From the NCBI RefSeq assembly GCF_000002595.2, contig NC_057015.1, positions 8,363,084 through 8,427,083 on the forward strand: a DNA stretch of 64,000 nucleotides, written 5' to 3'. Shown in pieces: positions 45,761 to 56,943 of this stretch (positions are counted from its first letter, which is position 1; each line of letters begins with the position of its first letter). The notes under the pieces are model-generated. The model made no database searches. It was not told the origin of the DNA and saw nothing but the letters and a program-made list of their open reading frames with translations. The DNA is from Chlamydomonas reinhardtii. Its lineage: Eukaryota; Chlorophyta; Chlorophyceae; Chlamydomonadales; Chlamydomonadaceae. Both the position numbers and the translations under genes were made by a program.

Positions 45761-45991
45761 GGACGCGACGTCAACTCCGCAACCAACATCCGGCACGCGC
45801 TGGTGGAGATGCTGCTGGGGCACAAGCGACCTGCATCGCTGCAGACTGGCGGCGGCAGCGGCGGCGGCGGCGGCGGCGGCGGCAGCAGTGGGGGCGCGTG
45901 CGCGCATCTTGGTAGCGGAGGGGGCGGGAAAGGCCACGTGGAGGAGGAGAGCGCAGCGCCGCCCAAGAAGTGGCGCAAGCGCGCAGGCTGA
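45761..45991 (+). pseudogene. Orphan terminal exon resembling a TnpB/Fanzor-type RuvC nuclease C-terminus
   Basis: After a good acceptor (CTCCCGACGGTGCAG) the frame reads GRDVNSATNIRHALVEMLLG, then a poly-Gly stretch, a basic PPKKWRKR (nuclear-localisation-like) and a stop at 45989-45991. The RDVNxAxNI motif is the third RuvC motif (catalytic Asp) that ends TnpB, Cas12 and eukaryotic Fanzor proteins. No upstream exons with the other RuvC motifs or the zinc finger are visible: duplication copy B and tandem repeats lie immediately upstream. It is probably a relic. Only about 12 residues carry the signal. Confidence 0.45.
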
Positions 45992-47168
45992 GGAGCCGGC
46001 GGGTGTCTAGGTAGCGGTCCGCGGTGGGGCTGGCAGGGCATGCGTAGCGGCATGACAAGTAGTGCGGCTGTTGACAACTGTGCTGCATCTGGCTGCGGTT
46101 GGCTCTGCTGTGGCAACGCAATCGCTAGGCACCTGGTTTGGCTGTGTGCCTGTGGAAAACGACCCCGGGTATGTCCGGGCGATGAGGTTGTTCGGCCTCA
46201 GACTGTGGAGGGGCTCAGCCCCTTTTCCCGTGACCGGGGAACACTTGTCACCCGCCACACCAGTTCGGAGACTCTACGCCATACTACACGTGAGCCCTTT
46301 TCTCACAACAGTGCTCCCCACCCCGTCATGCATGGGGGCGGGGGCAGGCCGCAATCCCGCTCAGTCCGCTGCCCCAACTTCCACCATCTTGGGAAGCAGA
46401 GACATCCAGAGACAACAGCGATAATACAGTGCCACCAGATTCTTGCAAAAACGCGGCAAATCGAGACATGGACCACGTGTCCATGTAGCCTCTCGCTTGT
46501 ACTCTCCTAACGTGAGCTTAACGTGTGACCTGCGCAGCTACAACCAACGCGCCCTTCACGCTCATTAGACCATCGCACCGTCATGCATGGGGGAGGGGGC
46601 AAACAGGTAGAAACATGGACCACAGGTAGAAAGAAAGAACGTTGCTCACACCACACCGCTCGCATCGCTCAACATTTGCTCTCGTTGCTCACAAGTACAC
46701 ACTCAAATGCGCTCTCCTGCTGGTTTTGTGTGATGCGCCGCCTGCCCTTTCGGCAGGCTAGCCTTGCATCGCCTAGACAGGGCACGCGCCCTCAGCACCC
46801 ACGTGCCATGGCGGCACGTACGCAAATCACCCCGCACGCCTGGCCACCGCCCACCGCGTCCGCCCCCAAGTCCTGATGACACATGCCACCACCTCACTCC
46901 ACAGACCACACCGAGTGTGCAGTTCAGCCCCAGCCCCTGCCCAGTCCATCCCGCCAGTCCACTAAGCCCTTCTGCCAAGGCTGTCGGCGCCCACAGCGGA
47001 CAGGACAGGCCGCCCGACCCAACGGCGCTGACATGGCTCCATGCCACCGCAAGCTCCCAGCTCGCGGCCTCCACGCCAGTCTCCCCACTCTCTCGTCCTA
47101 CAACCACCTACCCACCCTGGCACCCGTCTCACCGCCCTCCTGCCGGGCCTCGTGCGCCCGCCCGTGCC
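45992..47168. other. Intergenic region
   Basis: About 1.2 kb with no recognisable gene. The phrase CCGTCATGCATGGGGG occurs twice (about 46323 and 46578) and ACATGGACCAC occurs twice, so small local duplications are present. Confidence 0.55.
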
Positions 47169-48224
47169 TCACATGCCCAGCAGCTGCCCCAGCAGCGCCG
47201 CCTGCTCGCCCACCTCGGGGTCGGCCCTGCGCGCCTCCTCGTCCATGTCGCCCCACAGCGCCCGGAAGGCGTGCAGCTGCAGCTTGGCGGCGTCGTACTG
47301 CTTGGACTGGTACTGCAGGATGGCTGGGGGCCGGAGGCGGAGGGGGAGGAGGAGTGGGGCGAGGCAAGGGGTGTTAGTTGCGGAGTACGAAGTAGGCCAG
47401 TGCATCTACGGTACGTCGGGCCACCCACGCCCCAGGTTTTTAAGGTGCGAGCGCACGCCATGAATCCAACAGCCTCCTCCCTCCCTCCCTCCCTCCCTCC
47501 CTCCCTCCCTCCCTCCCTCCCTCCCTCCCACCCAACCCGGCCCCCTCACCATAGTTGAGGTGGAACACGGGCTCCCCCGGCACGCCCGCCATCTGAATGG
47601 CCTTGTCGTACGCCGCACAGGCGTTGTCGTAGTCGTCCAGCCGCGCCAGCGTGACCGCCAGGTACATGTAGCTGTGCGCGAAGTCGGGTTTGAGGTTGAC
47701 GGAGGCGGAGAAGAAGTGGAAGGCGGAGGCGTACTGGCCGGTGTGCAGATGCACCAGGCCCAGATTGTAGGAGATGATCCACTCGAAGGGGCCCAGGTAC
47801 AGCGCCTTCTTCAGGCAGGCGATGGCGGCGATATAGCGCTGCCAGGGGCGGGGGGGGGGGGCGGGGCGGGGTGCCAGGGGGAGAGGAGGGTTGTAGATAC
47901 CAGCCCAAACTAAACCAACCCAAAATGCAAAAGAGCGATGGGAGGGAAGGGGCTGGAGGCACTCCGGACTGCCGTCTCACCCACTGAATGTGCGCTCGGG
48001 CAGCGCCCCACACGGCCTGGAGCTCATCGGGCCCTCCATCCGTTGCTCCCAGACCGCGACTGCATGCGCCCACCCGCCTCCAGCCCCCTGCCGCCTCCCC
48101 CCCCCAGCGTTGGGCGACGATTCCGGGACCTATTTCGTTGTGCCCTGGCATATACCTCCCTGTTGCTGGGTTTGGTTACGTTTAGGTTGGTATTTACGTG
48201 CCCCCCCCGCCCCACACACACATA

Positions 48225-48295
<71 letters not shown>

Positions 48296-49188
48296 GTAGG
48301 TATCGGTAAGTAACTCCGTCGCGTCATTGGGCGGGCTTTCGTTTCGTTTTTTAACACACACCCCACACACCTGCTTCCCGAAGAAGCACATTCCAATGTT
48401 GTTCCACAGCTGCGGGCTGTTGGGCGTCTGCACCGCAGCCACCCGGTACTTGACCAGAGCCACGTCCATGTCAGACTGGTCCTGAGGGTGGGCGGTGAGG
48501 AGGGTGTGGCAGAGGGGTGCGGGCGTTAGGGGTGTATGTGTATCCGCGTGTATGGGGTGGTTGGGTGGGCGGTAGGGTAGTGGTCTGGTGCGGCGTATGG
48601 TGAGTGTGGTGAGCTTTTGCGAACCCAACCCCGCCACTGCCCCGTGTCTCGCGCATCCCGCAACTCTCATAGCCCCGATCCACGCCGCCTGAACCATACA
48701 CGCCGCCCTCCGCCCTCCGCACCCCGCGCCTCCCCCGCCCCGCCTGACCCACACACGCCGCGCCCCTATTCCCGCATGCCGCCCCCTCCACCCCCACCCC
48801 CACCCCCACCCCCACCCACGCCCCCTGCGCCGCGCACCTGAATGATGGAGCCGGCCGCCAGGATGGTGCGCGGGTTGCGCGGGTCGTGCGTGAGGCTGGT
48901 GGTGAGGTACTCGAAGGCGCGCGGGTTGTCGTTGGTGCGCAGGAACAGCAGGCCCAGGGTGGTGAGCAGCTCGGGGTTCTCGGGCGAGTGCTCCAGGGCC
49001 TCCATGTACACGTTGATGGCCTGAGGGAGGTGGCGCCGGGGAAAGGCGCGAATCAGGACGGGGACGGGGTAGCTCATTATTATCCCGATGAAACTTGGGG
49101 GAAGGGTGTGGGAGTCACAAGAACCAAACCCAAATTGGAAGCCAAAATGCAGCTGCCCGGAACTCGCATCCAACCCCTTCTCGCCCCT

Positions 49189-49264
<76 letters not shown>

Positions 49265-51564
49265 ACGCGCGTGTTTGGCGGCTTTGTTCCGTTTGTTTTG
49301 TGTTTACCACACACACACACACACACACACACGCTCCGCCCCCCCCCTCCCACACCCCCCCCCCCACACACGCACCTGGCTGTAGTCGTCCATCATGCCG
49401 TACACCTTGCCCAGCTGCAGGAAGGTGGAGTCGTGCGGCTGGATGTCGATGGCCACTCGGAAGGACTCGATGGCCCTGATGGCGGCAAGGTACACACGCA
49501 TGGGTGTGAAGAGCATTTAGTAAATGTGCTTGGAAAGACATGGGAAGGTGGAGTGTACCAGTGACGGTATGCTAAGCAGGCGGGACAGGAGCGCGGGGCA
49601 GCGGCAGGGGCAGGGTGCGGCGAAGAGCAGCACAGCGGCGTGAAGAGCGCGCCCGCACCTCTACTACACATCTCCCCAACACACCTGCCCGCCCCTGGCT
49701 GCCGCAACCGCCCGCCCCAACCCAGTCCCCAGCTCTAACCCTCCCATCCACCGCCCACCATCCACCGCCCGCCACAACAAACCAAACCAAACACCCCACC
49801 CCACTACCACTTCCTTAACTAATCATGAATGTAACCCCACCACCCCCTGCCGCACCACCGCCCCTGCCGCACCTGTCGTACTGCTTGAGGTACATGTAGC
49901 ACAGCCCCTTGTTGTGCATGATTTCCCAGTCCGGCGCCCCGAACTTCTGGGCCTCCTCGTACACGTCCACCGCCGCCTTGTGCTTGCCCAGCAGGTACAG
50001 CGAGCGGCCCACCTGCGGCGAGGGAGGGGAGGGGAAGGGGCGCGGGATGTCGGTGGGAGTGTGGGAGGGGGTTGCATGATTGCATAGCGGTAGTAAGGTG
50101 GAGAAGCTAGAACACCCGGCACACAGCGGGAGAAAAGGGAGTTATACGGTTGTGGGTGAAAGGGATTGCTGGGGTGAACGGTAGACTGGCGGGGTGAGCG
50201 TGTTCTTGTAGCGTTTACGGTACATGCCGTGGCGCCTGTTCCCCCCAACTGCTCGCCTCCATGTTGCCGGCCCCAGCCCGCTGACGGCAGTTGCCACCCG
50301 GCTGTACTGCATGCGAGAGACCTTGCGGCACCATACACCATGTGTCGGGTGGCCCTGCACGCCTCATAGGGCGCGTTAACAGACGCCATTCCCATTCTAA
50401 AACACGGGGGCGGGGCTGCCGCCCGTACCGGTACCCTGGCCATGGGTCGGACCCACCCCGGCGCCTTCATCACTCCCAAACCCTCCCGCCCAAGCCCGGC
50501 TGCTGCGCTAGGCCCGCAATGTGAGCGCGTGCCCGCCCCTCCCTCCAGCGGACCCGCCCGCCCTCCAGCGGACCCGCCCGCCCTCCAGCGGACCCGCCGG
50601 CCCCGCCTGTGCGTTTCCAGAGCTGATGTACCGGCAGTGAACTCTGATCGCCTGGCGCCGATCCCCCGGTAGAGCCCGCCGCCACACGGCCAGCGCTCAG
50701 CTGTTACTGAGGTGTGGGACTGCGGCCCTGTGTGGGGTTGTGGACCAGCTCTGCCGCCGTTGTGCGAGTGTGTCCGCGTGGCTGCAGCACTGGTGCAGCA
50801 TGCCCGCTGACTTAGCCTGCACTGCTGCTGCTGCTGCCGTTCCCGCCGCCGAGGCCTCAACGATCAGGAAATGACCGGCCAGGTGTCACGCCAGTGCTGC
50901 TGCTCCAGAAGCAGCCTTAACCACCCTCCTCGTTCCCGTCCCCGCTTCACGAAGCATGCTATGCCCACCGCCCTCGCCCCCCACCTGTTTGAGGTTGGCC
51001 ACGTTGTGCGGGTTGATGGCTGTCGCCTGCTGGAACAGCGCCAGAGACTCCTGGATCTTGCCTGTACAGAATTGAAAATGCATTGTGTTTCATGCGTTAC
51101 GAACACGTGAGTATTCAGACCCCAAGCTGCCAGCGTCGTGCCCACAGCTCCGCATCAGGGGCCTTGACCCTAACCCCAGCCCACCACGCCGTGCCTCAAT
51201 CGAAGTAGCCCCGCCCCAACCCCCGCCCCACCCCACTTCACCCCTAGTCCCAGCACCGCTGCCCACGGTGATGCCCTGCGTTTTGCCATTCCCGCCCTAC
51301 CTCTATGGCGCATAATGAGCGCCTTGATATAGATGGCGTATTCGCATAGTCCATCAGTTTCCTCCAGTACTTTGTCTATTTGCTTCAAGCACTCCTCAAA
51401 CTCCTGTGGGAGGGGCAGGCGGCGCCAGCTGCAGTCGACTCGAAGGCCGGACCAGCGTCTACTTCTCCATGCCGCCCGGACGGCGCCGTTTTGCGCACCT
51501 GTCTCGTATAGAGGAGATGCAGTTGGTAGTTTCGTTTATCACGCTGCTGCGCTAATGACGACAT
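47169..51564 (-). CDS. BBS4: Bardet-Biedl syndrome 4 protein (BBSome TPR subunit)
   Basis: Nine exons close in phase to 407 aa: 51564-51499, 51403-51301, 51061-50985, 50012-49873, 49475-49376, 49020-48838, 48481-48371, 47838-47550, 47323-47169. Start [20 protein letters not shown] matches the RNWLxHLxYxR segment of animal BBS4. Further near-exact family matches are [69 protein letters not shown] and [20 protein letters not shown]. The protein is a TPR superhelix and part of the BBSome, the coat that moves membrane proteins out of cilia with IFT. The short C-terminus after the last TPR lacks the Ser/Pro-rich tail of the human protein. Introns are loaded with CA and CCCT microsatellites. It is divergent with the MBOAT gene. 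Confidence 0.95.
47475..47529. repeat. (CCCT)n microsatellite in a BBS4 intron
   Basis: About 13 uninterrupted CCCT units close to the donor site of the penultimate BBS4 exon. Confidence 0.95.
47888..47935 (-). repeat. Short dispersed element, copy 2 (inverted)
   Basis: The reverse complement reads GGTTTAGTTTGGGCTGGTAT then CTACAACCC, the same core as 32733-32790. Intronic in BBS4. Confidence 0.7.
48160..48289 (+). repeat. Short dispersed element copy 3 plus long (CA)n tail
   Basis: GGTTTGGTTACGTTTAGGTT followed by GGTATTTACGTG, a C-run and about 37 CA units. Diverged member of the element at 32733, directly preceding the fragment at 48290-48357. Confidence 0.7.
48290..48357 (+). mobile_element. 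65-70-bp fragment matching the right end of the copy A insertion
   Basis: Starts AAAATGGTAGGTATCGG and ends GTTTCGTTTTTTAACACAC; one mismatch to 37628-37697. It sits inside CA repeats in a BBS4 intron, just as the larger insertion sits in CA repeats. Either a severely 5'-truncated copy or a very small non-autonomous element. Confidence 0.75.
49191..49259. repeat. (CA)n microsatellite in a BBS4 intron
   Basis: About 33 CA units; a second shorter run occupies 49309-49332. Confidence 0.95.
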
Positions 51565-51951
51565 TTAGCGCCCCTCGCCTCCAAAGTCCTTCCTCGATTC
51601 TTCCAATTTGGCCTGCAACGCCGCGGCCTTTGTGTAGTGGTTTTATTGAGTAGCGTAACAACTATCGAACGATTAATATGTGCCAAACAGCTATCAGGAC
51701 AAGTGTGAGTGCAGTCAAACGAAGAGGACGCGCAACTGGCGAAGCTACACAATGTTGATATTAGATATCGGCGCATATACAGTATGGTCTACTTCGTTTG
51801 CTGGGTCCAAACTTTGGGGGGGCGTGGTGATGTCATCTCTCATGCGTGCCTGAACCCTCCTCGGCCCAGGGCCCGGCGCCCTCCGCCTTCGCGCAGCTTG
51901 CCTACGCCCCAGCAGCAACTGCAAACATACTTAAGCATAAGCGAGTAGAGA
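51565..51951. promoter_or_regulatory. Shared bidirectional promoter region (BBS4 / MBOAT)
   Basis: 387 bp between divergent start codons. It contains both 5' UTRs and is AT-richer than its surroundings. No specific motif is assigned. Confidence 0.55.
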
Positions 51952-54900
51952 ATGGACCACGATGCAGGCGCCAGTTGCAGCTCGCCGGCAGCACTGCCGG
52001 GACTGTTTCTTCGCTCCGACACGGCATCCTCGGCTTCTACGTTGTCGGCTTCTACGTTGTCAACGGCGCCGCCTGGTTGCCCGGTTGCCGGCGCGCCGCT
52101 GGTCCTGCTGCGCGACTGGAGCTGGGGCTGTCGCGTGTGGCTGGTGTGCCTTTTGATTTGGTTCACCGCGCAATGGACGCATAGGCTCGTGCTGCCGGCG
52201 CGGGTCGGCTGGCCGCGCCTCGCCGCGTCGCTGCCGGCGCTCGCAGCGCTCGCGGTCGCGGCGCTAGTGTTTGACCCCTACTCGGAGCCTCTGTCCACCA
52301 TGACCACCGCATTCATGACCCTGCGTATGCCCGCCACAAAGCTGCTGGCCGCTTGCTACGGCCGCGGGCCGCTCGCGGAGCTGCCCGCGGAGGGAGGGTC
52401 GGCGCCACACGGCCAGCAGGGGCGGCGGAAGGGTGGACGTGGAGGCAGCGTGGGGCCCGCCGCGGCGAGGGGGAGAGGCGTGCTCGGCTGGGTCGGTGGG
52501 GCCTGGCGTCGCATGACCAGCAGGCACGGCTGCAGGGGAGCAGGAGCGGAGCCCGCTGGTGGCTGGAGCGGCGGCAAGGGCAGCGGCGGCAACGGCAGCA
52601 CTTGTGGCAGTCGCGGGAGCAAGTCCGACAGCGGCGGCGCACTCGACGTGTGTGTGCCAGCAGAGCCACTCGTCACATTCTTCCTGTTTGCCCCGGTGGC
52701 GCCGGCGCCGCCGCCATGCCAGTCGCGGCGCCGGCAGCAGCAGGCGGAGCACTCGGCCGGACCCTCGCCTTCAACTTCGTCCCCAGGAGGTTTGGAAGCG
52801 GCTAGCACAAGCAGCTCGATCTCCCTCAGCAGCAGCAGTAGCAGTGGCAGTAGCATCAGCCGCAGCGGCAGTAGCATCAGCAGCAGTGGCGCTGGCATCG
52901 CGATCCTTGGCCGCCGGCTGCTGCAGCCGCTGCATAGCAGCGCCGCCACCAAGTGGCTGGAGTTGGCGGCCGCCGCCGCCGCCCTGGCGGCGGTGTCCAC
53001 CTTGGATTCCTGGATCGGCAGTATCAGTGGCAATGGCAGTAGCAGCCGCAGCTACACGGATTTTGTGCGTACTGCTCACACCGCTGGCCCTTCCCCATTC
53101 GCTCATCAGCGCCAGCCGCCGTTGCTGCTGCACTTGCTACTGCCGCCGACGGTCCTGCCCCACTACCTCTCCCTGCTGCCCTCCCGCGCCGCCACTGCCG
53201 GCCCTGCCGCCGTGCTGCTGCTACGGCTGCTGCGGCGGCTCACGCGCGGCGGCGCGGCGCTGTGCCTGCACGCGGTGCTTGCTACAGCCATGGCGGCGGG
53301 CGTGGGCGGCATGATGGATTGCATGGCGGCCTACTGCTACTGCCGGGGCTGGAGCGGCGACGGCGGCGGCGGCTGCAGCGGCGGCAAATGCTGTGGCAGT
53401 AACCGGCAGGAGCATGGACAGCAAAAGCGGGGAGAGGAACTGCGGGGTGAGACGGAGGAGGAGGAGAAGGAGCAGTGTACACGAGGCGACGAAGGGGTGG
53501 CGCTGGTGCGGCCTTTCGACAGCCCCCTGGCCGCCACCAGCCTGGCAGGTGCGTGAGGGCCCGTTTGGCCTTCACATTGCAGGTTGCGGCCCGGACTCGG
53601 GCATTCTGCACACACACGCTCGGCCCCAGCATGCCTGCTCTAGCTACGCAACCTCTTTGGACTTGAGCAACCTAAGCCGCCCCCAAATGCTGCCGGTAAC
53701 CCCCAAACCCCAATCCCATTATCCACACTTGCCGCAGACTTCTGGGGCCGCCGCTGGAACGTGACTCAGAGCCGTGTGCTCAAAGGCCTCCTGTACGACC
53801 CCATACTAGAGGGCAGCTGGCAGCCCACACACCACTCCCTGCTACAGCCGCCTTCGGCGCCGCCGCGGCAGCCGCTACAACCGGCGTGCCCCGGAGGCGG
53901 CAGTAGCAACAGTAGCAGCAGCACTGGAAGCAGGGCGCCTAGCGTCGGCGAGGATGCGGGTGCCGGCGCTGGTGTTGGCGCTGACGGGGTTGCCGACCGC
54001 AGCAGCAGCGCCGGCAGTGCTCGGAGCGGCAGTAGCTGCGCCATCGACGGCGGAAATAGCAATGGAACCACCAGCTGCAGCCGCAGCTCCAGCAGTAGTT
54101 CGGAGGGCGGCGGTCGCGGCAGTAGTAACGCCGCCGGCGCATCTAGCCGCTCCAATAGCAGTGGCTGCGACATGGCGGCGGCAGGTAGCTGCTGGACTGG
54201 TGGTGCTACTGCAGTTCTTACTGCACAAAATGGAACCTCCATCACCGGTAGCGGCAATGGCAACGGCAGCGGCGGCAGCAGTGGCAGCGGCAGTAGCACC
54301 AGTCCTGAGCCGCCCACAATGCCGCGTCACCAGCAGCATGACGCGCTGTCAGGCGGACTGCACCGCCGCCGGGTGGCGTTCCGGCAAGACGCGGCAGCTG
54401 CGGATGCTACTACTGCCGCGCCCGCACTGGCTGCTGCTGCCGTTGCTACTGCGGCGGGTATTGGTGCCAGTACCCGCAGCATGGAACACGCGCCTGCAAC
54501 GGCCGGTACTGCCGCTGTGAGTACAATGGGGCTGCAGTCAGTGCGTTATGGCAGTAGTGGCGGCAACGGCCGCGGCGACGGCTCTCCCTGCTGCCCTGTT
54601 TCCTCCGCCACTGGGCACAGCAGCAGCAGTGGCGCCACCACCACCTGCAGCCTCGAGGCGCACGACCGCACACCACAAGACTTACGTGCACTGCCTCAAC
54701 AACACCAGCATCAACAACAACACCAACAACAGCAACAACAACGCCAACAACAACACCAACACCCAGAACACGGTCGTCACCCGCAGCAGCACCCGGCAGA
54801 CCCCTATCACCAGGCCCGCAAGGCGGCGGCACTACTGGCGGTGTTCGTGTGGAGCGGCCTAGAGCACGAGGTGGGCGGCTGTGTGTGTGTGTGTGTGTGT

Positions 54901-55783
54901 GTGGCCTGTTGGGCCGTGTATTGGGGGGGGGAGCCGGGCTGTGGGAGGGAGCCCGGGAAAGGAGTCTGCGTATGCTGAAGCTGTGGGGCCTTCGGGCCCA
55001 ATGCTGGGTGACTGCTTGGGGCGTGCGTTGGCTCGAACCAACTTTGCTGCCTTCTTGCATCCTTGAATCCTTGCCCCTGCCCCTGCCCCTGCCCCTGCCC
55101 CTGCCCCTCTGCCCCTCTGCCCCTCTGCCCCTCTGCCCCTCTGCCCCTCTGCCCCTCTGCCCCTCTGCCCCTCTGCCCCTCTGCCCCTGTGCCCCTGTGC
55201 CCCTGTGCCCCTGTGCCCCTGTGCCCCTGTGCCCCTGTGCCCCTGTGCCCCTGTGCCCCTGTGCCCCTGTGCCCCTGTGCCTGCCTTTGGTCCACGCTGT
55301 CCCCCGCCCCACGCGCACGCGCCGCCTCGCCTGCTGCAGCTGTTCCACTGGCTGTGCACTCGGCGCCTGAGCCCCGGCGGCGGCTGGTTCCTCTTCTTCG
55401 CCGCACACGGGGGGCTGCTGGTCGCGGAGTCGGCGGCAACACGCGCCGCCCGCCACTGCGCCCGCAGCCTAGGCCTGCCCTATGACACCACCACAGCCCT
55501 CTCCAGCGGCGCCTTACCTCATTCGAGGATAATCTGCAGCGCCAGAGGAGGTGCCGTGGGCCGCGCGGCGGCGGCCGCGGCGGCGGCGCTGCTGCCGCCG
55601 CCGATGTGGTTGCGGCGGCTGCTGACGCTGGCTGTGCTGGACGTGACGGCGGCGGTGTGGTTCTTCCCCGTGCTGACGGAGCGGTGTGTGGTGCGGCGAG
55701 TGGCGGCGGCAGTGGCAGACGTGTGCCCGCCGGCGCTGGGGCAGCGGCTGCTGCACGCGGCGGCGGAGCTGGGCCGGCAGTAG
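51952..55783 (+). CDS. MBOAT wax synthase-like long-chain-alcohol O-fatty-acyltransferase
   Basis: Three exons (51952-53548, 53738-54870, 55340-55783) join in phase to 1057 aa. Hydrophobic segments near residues 50-115 lead into AFMTLRMPATKLLAACYGRG, matching the plant wax synthase AFxxxxLxNFKLLLFAxxxGPL block. DFWGRRWN (533-540) and SRVLKGLLYDPI follow; exon 2 ends in FVWSGLEHE, with the conserved catalytic His at about 909; exon 3 holds further membrane helices (FLFFAAHGGLLVAE). These are the signatures of the MBOAT_2/wax synthase family, which esterify fatty alcohols or other acyl acceptors in the ER membrane. The protein is roughly three times the plant length because of large Ser/Gly/Ala/Gln-rich inserts at about 135-500 and 560-890. 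The substrate cannot be told. Confidence 0.85.
55071..55285 (+). repeat. CTGCCCCT/GTGCCCCT minisatellite in an intron
   Basis: Runs of CTGCCC, CTCTGCCC and CTGTGCCC units over about 215 bp within intron 2 of the MBOAT gene. The tract is pyrimidine-rich and lies just upstream of the acceptor at 55339. Confidence 0.95.
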
Positions 55784-56943
55784 CGGATGGGGCTGGGCAG
55801 TGGCAGATGGGGCCAGGATGGGCGCGTGACCAGGCAGGGCTAGTCATGGAAGTTTGGTTGCGAGTTGCGACAGCTGGTCCTTAGCCCACCCAGAAGATTT
55901 GGCACAAGTTGAAGGCGGCACCGCAAAGCTGGCGGGGAGAATTCGGCCCACCGGGGTGCGGAGAAGCTGCGAAGGCGATGTGGACTGATGAAGCGATTAG
56001 GAGTGCTTTCAGGAGTAATTTGGCAGTTGTTAGATGTAGAATGGAAGCCGGAACCGATAGGCAGACTAGCATTCATACATGCAGGGAGAGTGAGCGGACG
56101 TGAAGCACATGCACGCGTGGCACGGTGGCGGCTTTACATTGCACATGCAGGGGTGGCGGTGGCGGTGTGTGGGACGCGTGATGGCGGCGGTTAGCGGCGG
56201 TTGCAGGCTCCCAACAACAACAATAACAAGCGCCACTGCGCGGCGAGGATCGGCATGTGGGCAGGGTGTGGCCGTGACCGTAGGCAGCGACGTGCCATGC
56301 TATATGAGGCCCACTGTGTGCGTAGGTAGCTGGGGATAGCTGCTCCAGATTGTAGACCGTGACGATGCGGTTGCAGATACATGTACATGTGTACAACAGC
56401 ATTGACACTTGCCAAGGCAAGGCTTGGTACAGGATCTAAGTGCCGGGACTTGAAGGCATATGATGTGTACGGTTGCGGGCGGGTATTAGGCTGGCAGCTC
56501 CACCACTTTACAGGAGTGGTTCATCATGTCCGATTGTGAACTGGGCCTGCTGCGTCCACCAGGCTGCTGGAAACTGGCTACTGCTGACACTCGCCCCATG
56601 CACATCGCCGCATACCACCAGCCCAGCACACTGCCGGTCTGTTTGCATTTCACCCCACACATTCACATTTCACCCCACAGCCAATCTCGCTAGTAGCCAA
56701 CAACACATGCGTGCCTGACGGCGTGCACCCACCACTCCACCAGCCACAACCCCGCCGTCGAACGCCACACAACGCCCAACATCCACAACCCGGCCACGCC
56801 ACCATCTGCTACAGCAATCCGAGCCACAACCGCCAGCGCTGACCTCTAGCGCCAAGCTCCCGGCCTACTGCCACACAGCGTCATTGCGCCCACCATCTTG
56901 CAGGCGATGCAAGTGCTGCAACAGTGTACGGCAACAGACAGCG
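55784..56943. other. Convergent intergenic region
   Basis: Between the stops of the MBOAT and TANGO2-like genes. It contains a minus-strand TGTAA (56508-56512), about 430 nt past the TANGO2-like stop. No coding sequence recognised. Confidence 0.6.

Noticed and set aside
48215-49332. Regular CA arrays considered as CRISPR-like or structured repeat arrays
   Set aside because: Simple dinucleotide microsatellites without unique spacers, in introns of a nuclear gene.
54446-55847. Large minus-strand open frames with GHRGTGAQ repeats
   Set aside because: Antisense of the CTGTGCCCCT intronic minisatellite and the MBOAT exons.
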